Source: Polynucleobacter sp. MWH-HuK1
Lineage (GTDB): Bacteria; Pseudomonadota; Gammaproteobacteria; Burkholderiales; Burkholderiaceae
Assembly (NCBI RefSeq): GCF_018881815.1
Contig: NZ_JACVPP010000001.1
Coordinates: 1,807,654 to 1,871,653 of the forward strand
Direction of reading: 5' to 3'
Length of the DNA stretch: 64,000 bases
The position numbers were made by a program, and so were the translations under genes. Within the stretch, counting starts at the first letter, position 1. Every line of letters begins with the position of its first letter. Positions 50,327-58,648 of the stretch are shown one piece after another. Under the pieces are notes generated by a model. The model made no database searches and had not been told where the DNA came from. It saw only the letters and a list, made by a program, of their open reading frames with translations.

Positions 50327-50785
50327 ATGTCTAACTTAAGCCTTAACCACTTCTCAATCCGCAGCCTCGAGATCGAAAAAACTACTGAGTTCTATAGCAA
50401 GTTACTTGGCTTAAAAGTCGGTCCTAGACCAGAGTTCCCGTTTCCAGGTGTTTGGCTTTACAACGGCGATGAAAGTAGCTGGGCTAATGCAGTACTACAC
50501 CTTATCGCTATTGATAAAAATGATCCGAACGGTCTAAAACAATATTTAGGTGAGCGCGACCCTCGCTCCTTGCATGGATCAGGCGCGGTTGATCACATCG
50601 CATTTTTTGCAAATGGTCTGGAAGAAAAAATTGCGCTTCTCAAAAAATTAAATATTTCTTTTCGCGAGAGAACCGTACCGGTCATAGGACTCTATCAAAT
50701 ATTTTTGGATGACCCTAATGGCATTGTTATTGAATTGAACTATCCAGCAGCAGAAAAAACCGCCTTAGATGCGAAAGCAGCATAG
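50327..50785 (+). CDS. VOC-family (glyoxalase/dioxygenase-like) protein
   Basis: A 152-residue vicinal oxygen chelate protein. Metal ligand-like residues are in LNHFSIRSLEIEKTTEFYSKLLGLKVGP, VDHIAFFANGLEEKIALLK, and VIELNYPAA. The size fits a glyoxalase/fosfomycin-resistance-like dimer more than a two-module extradiol dioxygenase. The reaction is unknown. It sits between TetR and the flavin hydroxylase with short gaps, so it is probably part of the pathway. Confidence 0.88.
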   Translation: MSNLSLNHFSIRSLEIEKTTEFYSKLLGLKVGPRPEFPFPGVWLYNGDESSWANAVLHLIAIDKNDPNGLKQYLGERDPRSLHGSGAVDHIAFFANGLEEKIALLKKLNISFRERTVPVIGLYQIFLDDPNGIVIELNYPAAEKTALDAKAA

Positions 50786-50794
50786 GAGCTAGTG

Positions 50795-52036
50795 ATGGCA
50801 AAAATATTGGTAGCAGGCGGATCTCTTGGCGGCTTATTTGCTGCCAATATTCTGCTGCGCCAAGGTCACGATGTGACCCTCCTAGAGAAGACAGTTGGAT
50901 CCTTAGATGGCAGAGGCGCTGGTATTGTGACTCACGATGCCTTAGCTGAAGCACTGCGCGCTGCTGGAGTAGCTGTTGATGAAACTCTAGGCGTATCTGT
51001 TAATAAACGAGTTACATTGGGCGCCGATGGTCAAAGCCTCGGAGAAATGGAATTACCTCAAGTGCTTACATCCTGGAGCCGCCTGTATCACATGCTCAAA
51101 GAAGGCTTCCCTAGTGAACGCTACCTCCAAGGAAAAACAGTAAAGACAGTTACACAAGATGAAAGTACTGTGCATGTGCTTTGTGAGGATGGCAGCAAAT
51201 ATGATGGTGAACTACTAATTGCTTCTGATGGTATCCGCTCTGCAGTAAGAGCTCAAGTTGCTCCACAGATTCAGCCTGAGTACGCCGGATACATTGCTTG
51301 GCGTGGCGTCTGTGATGAGGCTTGTTTGTCAAAGTACACACTCGAGACGCTATTTAATCAATTTGGCTTTTGCTTACCCAATGGTGAGCAAATGCTAGGC
51401 TATCCCGTAGCCGGCTCTGGCAACGATACTCGCCCAGGAAAGCGTCGATATAACTTTGTTTGGTATCGCCCCGCCTCGGAGCATGAAGAGTTAGTGAGCC
51501 TTCTGACAGACGATGATGGAAATCATTACCCCACTGGTATTCCGCCGCTGAAGGTTTCTTGGAGGCATATTGCTCATATGCGTAAAGTAGCGCAAGAAAT
51601 CTTAGCACCACAGTACGCTGAAATTCTAGAGAAAACCGCAGCCCCATTCTTGCAAGCAATTTATGACGTGCGCTCTGAACAAATTGTTTTTGACAGAATC
51701 GCATTAATGGGTGATGCAGCATTCGTTGGCAGGCCACATGTTGGTATGGGTGTAACCAAAGCCGGCGATGAAGCTATGGTAATTGCAAAGCATATTGCGG
51801 CCCTTGGAGCCACCCCAGCTGCCCTCAAAGCCTACAGCGATGAACGTCTTAAGCTTGGCCAACAGGTGGTAGCCAGAGCCCAGTATTTGGGGCGCTATAT
51901 GCAAGCCCAGGGTAGCAAGGGTAATAGGGATAACGAGAAGCTCAAAAGAAATGCGGATACTGTCATGGCAGAAACTGCTATCGATATCAGCGAACTATTA
52001 GCTCAAGGGAAAGCAGTGCCTGAGTACGCACATTAA
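50795..52036 (+). CDS. FAD-dependent aromatic hydroxylase, DhpH-like
   Basis: A 413-residue group A flavin monooxygenase. GxGxxG-type fold GGSLGGLFAANILLRQGHDVTLLEK, DGIRSAVRAQ and GDAAFVGRPHVGMGVTKAGDEA (GD motif) are all present. The RPHVGxGxxKA pattern is the signature of 2,6-dihydroxypyridine 3-monooxygenase (DhpH)-like enzymes, which hydroxylate N-heterocyclic rings with NADH and O2. ATG 50795 follows AGGAG by six bases, better than the GTG at 50792. Exact substrate is an inference. Confidence 0.88.
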   Translation: MAKILVAGGSLGGLFAANILLRQGHDVTLLEKTVGSLDGRGAGIVTHDALAEALRAAGVAVDETLGVSVNKRVTLGADGQSLGEMELPQVLTSWSRLYHMLKEGFPSERYLQGKTVKTVTQDESTVHVLCEDGSKYDGELLIASDGIRSAVRAQVAPQIQPEYAGYIAWRGVCDEACLSKYTLETLFNQFGFCLPNGEQMLGYPVAGSGNDTRPGKRRYNFVWYRPASEHEELVSLLTDDDGNHYPTGIPPLKVSWRHIAHMRKVAQEILAPQYAEILEKTAAPFLQAIYDVRSEQIVFDRIALMGDAAFVGRPHVGMGVTKAGDEAMVIAKHIAALGATPAALKAYSDERLKLGQQVVARAQYLGRYMQAQGSKGNRDNEKLKRNADTVMAETAIDISELLAQGKAVPEYAH

Positions 52037-52109
52037 TTGGCGCATTCAGTTAAGATTTGATAACAAAAAGTATTCTTATTTAACAAAGTTTTATATGGAG
52101 GAGACAACC

Positions 52110-53345
52110 ATGAAACAAAAAGTAACGAATCAAACTAGACGCAAGATGTTGATTGGTGGAGCTGCTGCTGCAAGCACCCCACTTTGGTTAAATGTTGCAA
52201 ACGCACAAGCCGACACTATTAAGATTGGCTTTCCAACCCCTTTGACTGGTCCATTCTCTGCTGAGGCACAAGACCAAGTTAGGGCTGCTGAATTGGCCAT
52301 TAAAGAATTCAACGATGCTGGCGGTTTTAATGGTCGGAAAGCAGAACTCTTGGTTCGAGATGACAAACTTAACCCAGGTGAAGCTGCAACCCGAACCCTG
52401 GAGTTGATTGAAAAAGATAAAGTGAATTACGTTGTTGGCTCACTCTCTGCAGCAACACAACTTTCAATCAATGCAGTTTGCAAAGAGCGTAAGGTGCTTT
52501 TTAACTCTATTAGCCAATCCGATGCAATTAACGAAGCTAAAGACTGGAGCGTATACACATTCCACGAAGCGCTAAACCCAACTATGACTGCAGGTGCCGT
52601 AGCGCGTTACTCTATTCCTCGCTTCGGCAAGAAAATTGTTTTCCTGACAGCAGACTACGCTTACGGCCATGAAATGGTTCGTGCTTTTGAGCGCGCTGGA
52701 AAAGAAATGGGCGCAACTACTTTGGCTGATATTCGCCACCCATTGGGTACCTCTGACTACTCTGCTTTCTTGCCACGTATCAAAGCATTAAATCCAGATA
52801 TCTTGGTTCTCTGTAACTTTGGTCGCGACTTAGTTAATTCAGCTAAGCAATGTACTGACTTTGGCCTCAAAAATAACATCAAGATCGTGACACCGGTACT
52901 TCTCTACACTGCACGTCTTGCTGGTGGTCCAGATGCCTTTGAAGGCATTATCGGCGGCACTTCATATTACTGGGGTCTGGAAGATCGCATCCCAACCGCC
53001 AAGGCATTTAATGATGCGTTCCGCAAGATGTATAACGGCTCCGTGCCATCCGATTACGGTGCACTAGGCTATGCCGGTGTAAAAACTGTTCTTGCCGCAG
53101 TTAAGAACGCAAAATCCACTGACACAATGAAGGTGGTTACTGCACTGGAAAACTTGAAGTACGACTTTTACAAGGGTCCGGAGTACTATCGCAAATGTGA
53201 TCATCAAGCAGTTCAAACAGTCATCATCGTAGAGTCAAAATCTAAAAATATGAAAGACAAGTATGACGTCTTCAATATTTTGACGATTGAGCCTACTACT
53301 GAGAAAAACATGCGCTCTTGCGCAGAGCTAGGCCACAAAGCCTAA
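52110..53345 (+). CDS. Liv-type ABC transporter substrate-binding protein, Tat signal
   Basis: A 411-residue periplasmic binding protein of the branched-chain amino acid type (Peripla_BP_6). The start ATG 52110 follows a strong GGAGGAG; an upstream ATG at 52095 contains that RBS. The N-terminus carries a twin-arginine motif (TRRKMLIGG) before the hydrophobic segment, so export is likely through Tat. The IKIGFPTPLTGPFSAEAQDQVRAAELAI block and VGSLSAATQLSINAVCKE are typical. The ligand may be an aromatic acid, as known for such transporters. Confidence 0.92.
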   Translation: MKQKVTNQTRRKMLIGGAAAASTPLWLNVANAQADTIKIGFPTPLTGPFSAEAQDQVRAAELAIKEFNDAGGFNGRKAELLVRDDKLNPGEAATRTLELIEKDKVNYVVGSLSAATQLSINAVCKERKVLFNSISQSDAINEAKDWSVYTFHEALNPTMTAGAVARYSIPRFGKKIVFLTADYAYGHEMVRAFERAGKEMGATTLADIRHPLGTSDYSAFLPRIKALNPDILVLCNFGRDLVNSAKQCTDFGLKNNIKIVTPVLLYTARLAGGPDAFEGIIGGTSYYWGLEDRIPTAKAFNDAFRKMYNGSVPSDYGALGYAGVKTVLAAVKNAKSTDTMKVVTALENLKYDFYKGPEYYRKCDHQAVQTVIIVESKSKNMKDKYDVFNILTIEPTTEKNMRSCAELGHKA

Positions 53346-53385
53346 TCCCAAAATTTCAGGGTGGACTAATCGTTCACCCTGACCC

Positions 53386-53420
53386 ACTCCCCAATACCAC
53401 CCGGTGAAGGGGAGTTTTTT
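53386..53420 (+). terminator. Terminator-like hairpin between binding protein and permease genes
   Basis: actcccc / ggggagt stem with a 16-base loop followed by tttttt. A second hairpin, cagggtg / caccctg, precedes it (53357-53381). It lies inside the operon, so it probably works as a partial terminator that keeps the binding protein in excess over the membrane parts. Confidence 0.7.
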
Positions 53421-53432
53421 CTGAGTAAATTT

Positions 53433-54317
53433 ATGACCGGTCTTACTTTTGAACTTCTTGCCATGCAGTTGCTAACAGGCATTGCCTTAGGCAGCATTTA
53501 TGCACTTCTTGCGCTTGGCTTATGCCTTATTTTTGGCATGCTTAACGTAGTTAATTTCGCTCATGGCGCCTTCTTTATGGTGGGCGCATTTTTGGGCGTC
53601 TACTTTTTGGGCATCACCGGAAGCTTTTGGTTTAGTCTAGTGATAACCCCTTTGGTTACTGGCGCTATTGGCTTGATCACTGAGCGTTTCTTAGTAAGGC
53701 CGCTATACGGTCGCGGACTTGACTATCCTCTGCTGCTTACCTTTGGCCTTTCTTATGTGCTGATCGAAATTATGCGAGTTACCTTCGGTATTGAGGGTCT
53801 ACCTTCAGTCACCCCTGAAGGACTTACTGGATCAATGAATGTTGGAATTGGCTACTTCCCCAAATACCGTCTCTTCTTAATTGCTGCTACCGCACTCATT
53901 ATTTTAGGAGTGTGGTTTCTCATCCAAAAAACTCGCTATGGTCTCATTATCAAAGCTGGTGCAGCGGATCAAGAGATCGTCAAAGTATTGGGCGTTGATA
54001 TTGCCAAGGTATGGTTATTAGTCTTTGGACTGGGCTGCGCAATCGCAGGCCTGTCAGGTATCTTGGCCTCGCCAACACGTTCTGTAAATCCTGAGATGGG
54101 CATCCCGATTTTGGCAGAGTCGTTTGTGGTGACTGTTGTCGGCGGCATGGGCTCACCAGTAGGCGCAGTGGTTGCCGGACTATTAGTAGGTGTGGTCTAT
54201 AGCATGACATCCCTTTTCTTCCCTGACTTAGCGGAGCTATCTATTTTTATATTGATGGCTGTAGTGCTATTAATTCGCCCGCAAGGTTTATTTGGTAAAG
54301 CAGGAGCGATGGGCTAA
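53433..54317 (+). CDS. livH: Liv-type ABC transporter permease (LivH-like)
   Basis: A 294-residue inner-membrane permease. Visible: LLTGIALGSIYALLALGLCLIFGMLNVVNFAHGAFFMVGAF, then VTERFLVRPLYGRGLDYPLLLTFGLSYVLIEIM, and the EAA-like AKVWLLVFGLGCAIAGLSGILASP and AESFVVTVVGGMGSPVGAVVAGLLVG loops. Typical LivH with about eight helices. It begins after the terminator-like hairpin and is followed after 14 bases by livM. Confidence 0.93.
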   Translation: MTGLTFELLAMQLLTGIALGSIYALLALGLCLIFGMLNVVNFAHGAFFMVGAFLGVYFLGITGSFWFSLVITPLVTGAIGLITERFLVRPLYGRGLDYPLLLTFGLSYVLIEIMRVTFGIEGLPSVTPEGLTGSMNVGIGYFPKYRLFLIAATALIILGVWFLIQKTRYGLIIKAGAADQEIVKVLGVDIAKVWLLVFGLGCAIAGLSGILASPTRSVNPEMGIPILAESFVVTVVGGMGSPVGAVVAGLLVGVVYSMTSLFFPDLAELSIFILMAVVLLIRPQGLFGKAGAMG

Positions 54318-54331
54318 GGCTCGGTATATTT

Positions 54332-55291
54332 ATGAATTCATTCTTCCAACTTATTGCACGTCATCGCGTACTAGCTAGTACGTTATTTTTGGCGATCTTC
54401 CCTTTCATCATGCCGTATGAGGCCCTAGCGATCAATATCCTGATTTTTGGATTGTTTGCTATGGGCTTTAACTTGCTATTTGGTTACATGGGGCTTCTCT
54501 CATTTGGTCATGCCGCCTTCTTAGGAATTGGTAGCTACCTGACTGGGATTGGCATTGTTCACTATGGCATGCCCTGGGGAGCTGCCATCTTAGTTGGTAT
54601 TATTGGCGCAGCCTTGGGTGGACTCATCATGGGCTATCTGGCCATTCGTACTCGGGGCATTTACTTCTCCATGGTGACCTTGGCGCTGGGTCAAATCATT
54701 TATTACATATTTTATAAGGCAGAGAGCCTTACCGGTGGCGAGAATGGTTTGCGTGGCGTGCGAGTCGATCAATTCAATATTTTTGGAATCCCAGTGGATT
54801 TCTTAAACCCTCTGACAAAGTACTACATCATTCTTTTCTTTGTAGTAATTGCTATCTGGTTGATCTCTCGCATTCTGAGCTCACCTTTGGGAGCAGTGAT
54901 GGAAGCAATTCGCGAGAATGAGAAACGTGCTGCAGCCTGTGGATTTGACGTTGCTCGTACCAAATTATTGGTGTTCGTCTTATCGGCAGCAATTTGTGGT
55001 TTAGCAGGCTCATTGCGCGCCCTCCACTTATCCATTGTTCCAATTGATTCTTTGCATTACCTTCAATCTGGTCAAGCGGTGATGATGAGTATTTTAGGTG
55101 GTATGGGCACATTCTTTGGTCCATTTATTGGTGCGGCAGTCATGCTTTACCTTGAAGATGTCGTTACCACCTTCACCAAACATTGGATGGCCGTCATTGG
55201 CGTGATTTTCATGTTCTTTGTGCTGTTCTTCCCCAAAGGTATCTGGGGAACCATTCTGAGCAAGCTACAAATTAATCAGGATTCGAAATAA
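54332..55291 (+). CDS. livM: Liv-type ABC transporter permease (LivM-like)
   Basis: A 319-residue inner-membrane permease, the LivH partner. Motifs include ILIFGLFAMGFNLLFGYMGLLSFGHAAFLGIGSYL, GYLAIRTRGIYFSMVTLALGQ, the ABC-interacting GAVMEAIRENEKRAAACGFDVARTKLLVFVLSA loop, and AVMMSILGGMGTFFGPFIGA. The stop overlaps the livG start (ATAATG), a sign of coupled translation. Confidence 0.94.
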   Translation: MNSFFQLIARHRVLASTLFLAIFPFIMPYEALAINILIFGLFAMGFNLLFGYMGLLSFGHAAFLGIGSYLTGIGIVHYGMPWGAAILVGIIGAALGGLIMGYLAIRTRGIYFSMVTLALGQIIYYIFYKAESLTGGENGLRGVRVDQFNIFGIPVDFLNPLTKYYIILFFVVIAIWLISRILSSPLGAVMEAIRENEKRAAACGFDVARTKLLVFVLSAAICGLAGSLRALHLSIVPIDSLHYLQSGQAVMMSILGGMGTFFGPFIGAAVMLYLEDVVTTFTKHWMAVIGVIFMFFVLFFPKGIWGTILSKLQINQDSK

Positions 55292-56046
55292 TGAATAGCG
55301 CAACTACAACCCCCATTCTTGAAGCGCGTGACGTTAGCAAGAGTTTTGGCAAGTTCAAGGCCCTGCAAAATGTATCGACCAGCTTTATGCCTGGAACGCT
55401 GACTGCAATCATCGGACCCAATGGCGCTGGCAAAAGTACGTTCTTTAACGTTCTGAGCGGTGCATTCCCCCCTTCAAGCGGTCAAATCTTATTTAACGGC
55501 AAAGACATTACCGGCATGCAGCAACATGAGTTTGCTCGTATTGGGATTTCTAAGAGTTTTCAGATTACAAATGTCTTTAAGCAATTAAGCGTCCATGAAA
55601 ATGTCCGCGTAGCAGCTCAAATGGAGACATCACGCTATAACTTTCTTAGTAATGCGCAGAGTTATCCAAAGCCTATTGAAATCGCTGATGAATTGCTTCA
55701 CCGCGTTAATCTTGATCATTTACGTAATAAAAAGACGGGCGACCTCGCTCATGGTCAACAACGCGCACTCGAGATTGCGATGGCACTAGCTTGCAATCCA
55801 AGCCTACTCTTGCTGGATGAGCCTACAGCAGGAATGTCTCCAGAAGAGACCTTAGTGATGATGGAATTGATACGCACACTTGCTAGTGAGCGCACGGTCA
55901 TACTGGTTGAGCACAAAATGAAACTTATTATGGGTTTATGCAAACGCATCATTGTTTTGCACCATGGTGAATTTTTGGCAGAAGGCACGCCCGAAGAAAT
56001 TCAAAATAATGCCGAGGTACGTCGCGTGTATCTAGGCCAAGGTTAA
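55291..56046 (+). CDS. livG: Liv-type ABC transporter ATPase (LivG-like)
   Basis: A 251-residue ABC ATPase. Walker A GPNGAGKST, Q-loop region in GISKSFQITNVF, signature LAHGQQRALEIAMAL, Walker B LLLLDEPTAGMSPEE, and the switch His in VEHKMKLIM. The signature reads LAHGQ, as in LivG, not LSGGQ. It forms the ATPase heterodimer with LivF. Confidence 0.95.
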   Translation: MNSATTTPILEARDVSKSFGKFKALQNVSTSFMPGTLTAIIGPNGAGKSTFFNVLSGAFPPSSGQILFNGKDITGMQQHEFARIGISKSFQITNVFKQLSVHENVRVAAQMETSRYNFLSNAQSYPKPIEIADELLHRVNLDHLRNKKTGDLAHGQQRALEIAMALACNPSLLLLDEPTAGMSPEETLVMMELIRTLASERTVILVEHKMKLIMGLCKRIIVLHHGEFLAEGTPEEIQNNAEVRRVYLGQG

Positions 56047-56060
56047 ATAGAGAGCAAATT

Positions 56061-56765
56061 ATGTTGCGTGTAGAGAATTTAAATGCCTGGTACGACCGCA
56101 GTCACGTCTTGCAAGGTGTATCACTCCAAGTGAACAAAGGTGAAATCGTGACCCTAATGGGTCGCAATGGTGCAGGTAAAACAACTACCCTGCGCTCATT
56201 AATGGGCTTACTTTCCAAGCGTCAAGGTAAAGCCGAAATTGATGGCACTTCATTTTTAGATTTACCGCCACATGAACGCTTTCACCTCGGCTTAGCGTAT
56301 GTACCCGAGGATCGCCGTATTGTTCCCGGCCTTACTGTAAAAGAAAATTTAGAGCTTGGTGTGATCGCCAAAAAGAATTCTGGCGACATGGCCGCCCTCG
56401 TTGATGAAATCGCCGAAACCTTCCCTAGACTTAAAGAGCGCCTACATCAGGATGGCACTTCTATGTCTGGTGGTGAGCAGCAGATGCTAGCGATTGCTAG
56501 AGCTATGATTGGCAAGCCTAAAGTGATTTTGCTCGATGAGCCTTCAGAAGGCATCATGCCGGTATTGGTCGATGAAATGTTTGAATTATTTGCCAAACTA
56601 AAGCAAGAGGGTCTAACAATTCTTTTAGTGGAGCAAAACGTCCAGCAAGCTCTAAAAATTTCTGATCGTGCTTATATTCTGGATCAAGGCGAAATTGTGT
56701 TCCACGATACTGCTCAGAACCTTTTAAACAACGATGAGATTCAGCAGAAGTATTGTGCGGTTTAA
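56061..56765 (+). CDS. livF: Liv-type ABC transporter ATPase (LivF-like)
   Basis: A 234-residue ABC ATPase. Walker A GRNGAGKTT, Q-loop AYVPEDRRIVPGLTV, signature MSGGEQQMLAIARAM, Walker B VILLDEPSEGIMP, and the switch residue in VEQNVQQAL. Standard LivF. The stop overlaps by four bases that of the convergent YqaA-like gene. Confidence 0.95.
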   Translation: MLRVENLNAWYDRSHVLQGVSLQVNKGEIVTLMGRNGAGKTTTLRSLMGLLSKRQGKAEIDGTSFLDLPPHERFHLGLAYVPEDRRIVPGLTVKENLELGVIAKKNSGDMAALVDEIAETFPRLKERLHQDGTSMSGGEQQMLAIARAMIGKPKVILLDEPSEGIMPVLVDEMFELFAKLKQEGLTILLVEQNVQQALKISDRAYILDQGEIVFHDTAQNLLNNDEIQQKYCAV

Positions 56766-57265
56766 ATGAGGTGCAACCAGCGGCCCAGCTGATGCCAAAA
56801 ACTATCTGGGACCATGGTAAGCAGCCAGGTGAACATAATGAAGCGTAATAGCTTACCTATAAACATATAAATTAAGCATGGCCGCCAGGGAAGCTTTAAC
56901 CATCCCGCCGCCAAACATAATGGGTCCCCAAGACCAGGCAGCCAAGAGAGCAACAAAAGCTTGGGGCCCCAACTCTCTAGCCAACGCTTGAGGCGACTAT
57001 TGCTAGGCTCATCCATGGCTTTAAAGCTATTGCGGGCCACCAATCCAAGCCACCAATCCACCATTCCGCCCAATGTATTGCCAACTGTAGCAACCATGAT
57101 TGCAAGCCAAAATAAGTGGGGATTGAGCGTGACATAGCCAAACAAAATTGGCTCAGAACCTGCAGGAATTAATGTTGCTGAGATAAAGGAACTGATAAAT
57201 ACCGCTGGCAATCCAACGGAGGGCATTCCAAACCAGGCAAAGAAATGCTCGAACATGTGCTCCAT
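56762..57265 (-). CDS. YqaA/DedA-like (VTT domain) membrane protein
   Basis: A 167-residue SNARE-associated/DedA-like protein of the YqaA group. Segments: GLPAVFISSFISATLIPAGSEPILFGYV, then FWLAIMVATVGNTLGGMVDWWLGL (GNxxG motif), WGPKLLLLSWLPGLGDPLCLAAGWL. ATG 57265 has GGGAGG nine bases upstream; a TTG at 57301 would add twelve residues. Possible lipid-handling function, as in DedA. It is convergent with livF. Confidence 0.85.
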   Translation of the reverse strand: MEHMFEHFFAWFGMPSVGLPAVFISSFISATLIPAGSEPILFGYVTLNPHLFWLAIMVATVGNTLGGMVDWWLGLVARNSFKAMDEPSNSRLKRWLESWGPKLLLLSWLPGLGDPLCLAAGWLKLPWRPCLIYMFIGKLLRFIMFTWLLTMVPDSFWHQLGRWLHLI

Positions 57266-57466
57266 TAAGGCCTGCCTCCCATAACATAGGCCCGCAAGCA
57301 AATGAACTCAATCCACTGACTTAGGCTATTGGCAATTATGGCGCCTTCATTTGCTCTCATATGGGCTATTTTGCCTTGTTTTGAGTGAGCCCCATGTTTT
57401 CTAAATCTTGCTTAAACTAACGACTGTATGAGCAGTTAAACCATAAAACCTATAAATGAGACCTCA

Positions 57467-58636
57467 ATGAGTTACCCCATTCCAAAGCCAGACCAATATC
57501 AAGAAATGCGCGAAGCATTGCGCGACCTCTGCGGCTCTTTTGATTCTGCATACTGGCAAAAAATTGATCACGAAAGAGACTATCCAGAAGCGTTTGTGGA
57601 TGCGATGTCCAAAGCTGGATGGTTAGCCGCCCTCATTCCCGAAGAATACGGTGGATCAGGTCTAGGTCTTGCCGAAGCCTCCGTTATCATGGAAGAGATT
57701 AATTTTTCTGGCGGTAATTCAGGCTCATGCCATGGGCAGATGTACAACATGGGCACCTTATTGCGTCACGGATCAGAAACCCAGAAAAAAATGTATCTCC
57801 CTAAAATTGCATCAGGTGAGTTGCGCTTACAAAGCATGGCCGTGACCGAGCCAACCACAGGAACTGATACAACTAAGCTAAAAACCACTGCAGTTAAAAA
57901 AGGTGACAAGTATGTTGTGAATGGCCAAAAAGTTTGGATCTCCCGTATTCAACACTCTGATTTGATGATCCTACTTGCTCGCACCACCCCTATCAGCGAA
58001 GTGCAGCGAAAATCAGAAGGCATGTCGATCTTTATCGTAAATCTTGCCGATGCTATTGGCAAAGGTATGGAGGTTAGACCAATTGCTAATATGGTCAATC
58101 ACGAAACTAATGAAGTATTTTTTGACAATCTAGAAATACCCGCTGAAAACCTCATTGGCACCGAAGGTCAGGGCTTCAAATATATTCTAGACGGCCTGAA
58201 TGCAGAGCGAGTCTTAATTGCTGCTGAATGCATAGGTGATGCTTACTGGTTTATTGATCGCGCACGTCGTTATGCCAATGACCGAGTCGTATTTGATCGA
58301 CCTATTGGCAAAAATCAAGGGATTCAATTTCCGATCGCAGATAGCTATATCGAAACTGAAGCGGCTAATCTTATGCGCTTCAAGGCTTGTGAACTATTTG
58401 ACAATCACCAACCATGTGGGCCAGAAGCCAATATGGCTAAGTACCTTGCGGCCAAAGCATCTTGGGAGGCCGCTAATGTGTGCTTACAAACTCATGGTGG
58501 CTTTGGCTTTGCCAATGAATATGACGTTGAACGTAAGTTTAGAGAAACTCGCCTCTATCAAGTGGCGCCAATTTCAACCAATCTGATTTACTCCTATATT
58601 GCCGAGCATGTTCTTGGACTGCCAAGATCTTTCTAA
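57467..58636 (+). CDS. Acyl-CoA dehydrogenase
   Basis: A 389-residue acyl-CoA dehydrogenase. LRLQSMAVTEPTTGTDTTKLKTTAVKKGDKYVVNGQKVWISRIQHSDLMI (FAD/substrate block with the TEPxxGxD motif), then NAERVLIAAECIGDAYWFIDRARRYANDRVVFDRPIGKNQGIQFPIAD, and the catalytic base region CLQTHGGFGFANEYDVERKFRETRL. Substrate unknown. It is followed after 12 bases by a CoA transferase gene, so they likely work together on the CoA ester of a compound taken up or produced nearby. Confidence 0.94.
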   Translation: MSYPIPKPDQYQEMREALRDLCGSFDSAYWQKIDHERDYPEAFVDAMSKAGWLAALIPEEYGGSGLGLAEASVIMEEINFSGGNSGSCHGQMYNMGTLLRHGSETQKKMYLPKIASGELRLQSMAVTEPTTGTDTTKLKTTAVKKGDKYVVNGQKVWISRIQHSDLMILLARTTPISEVQRKSEGMSIFIVNLADAIGKGMEVRPIANMVNHETNEVFFDNLEIPAENLIGTEGQGFKYILDGLNAERVLIAAECIGDAYWFIDRARRYANDRVVFDRPIGKNQGIQFPIADSYIETEAANLMRFKACELFDNHQPCGPEANMAKYLAAKASWEAANVCLQTHGGFGFANEYDVERKFRETRLYQVAPISTNLIYSYIAEHVLGLPRSF

Positions 58637-58648
58637 AAGATTATCAAT

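Noticed and set aside
50327..50785. Extradiol ring-cleavage dioxygenase call for the VOC protein
   Set aside because: At 152 residues with one VOC module pair it is too small for a typical two-domain extradiol dioxygenase; only the superfamily can be supported.
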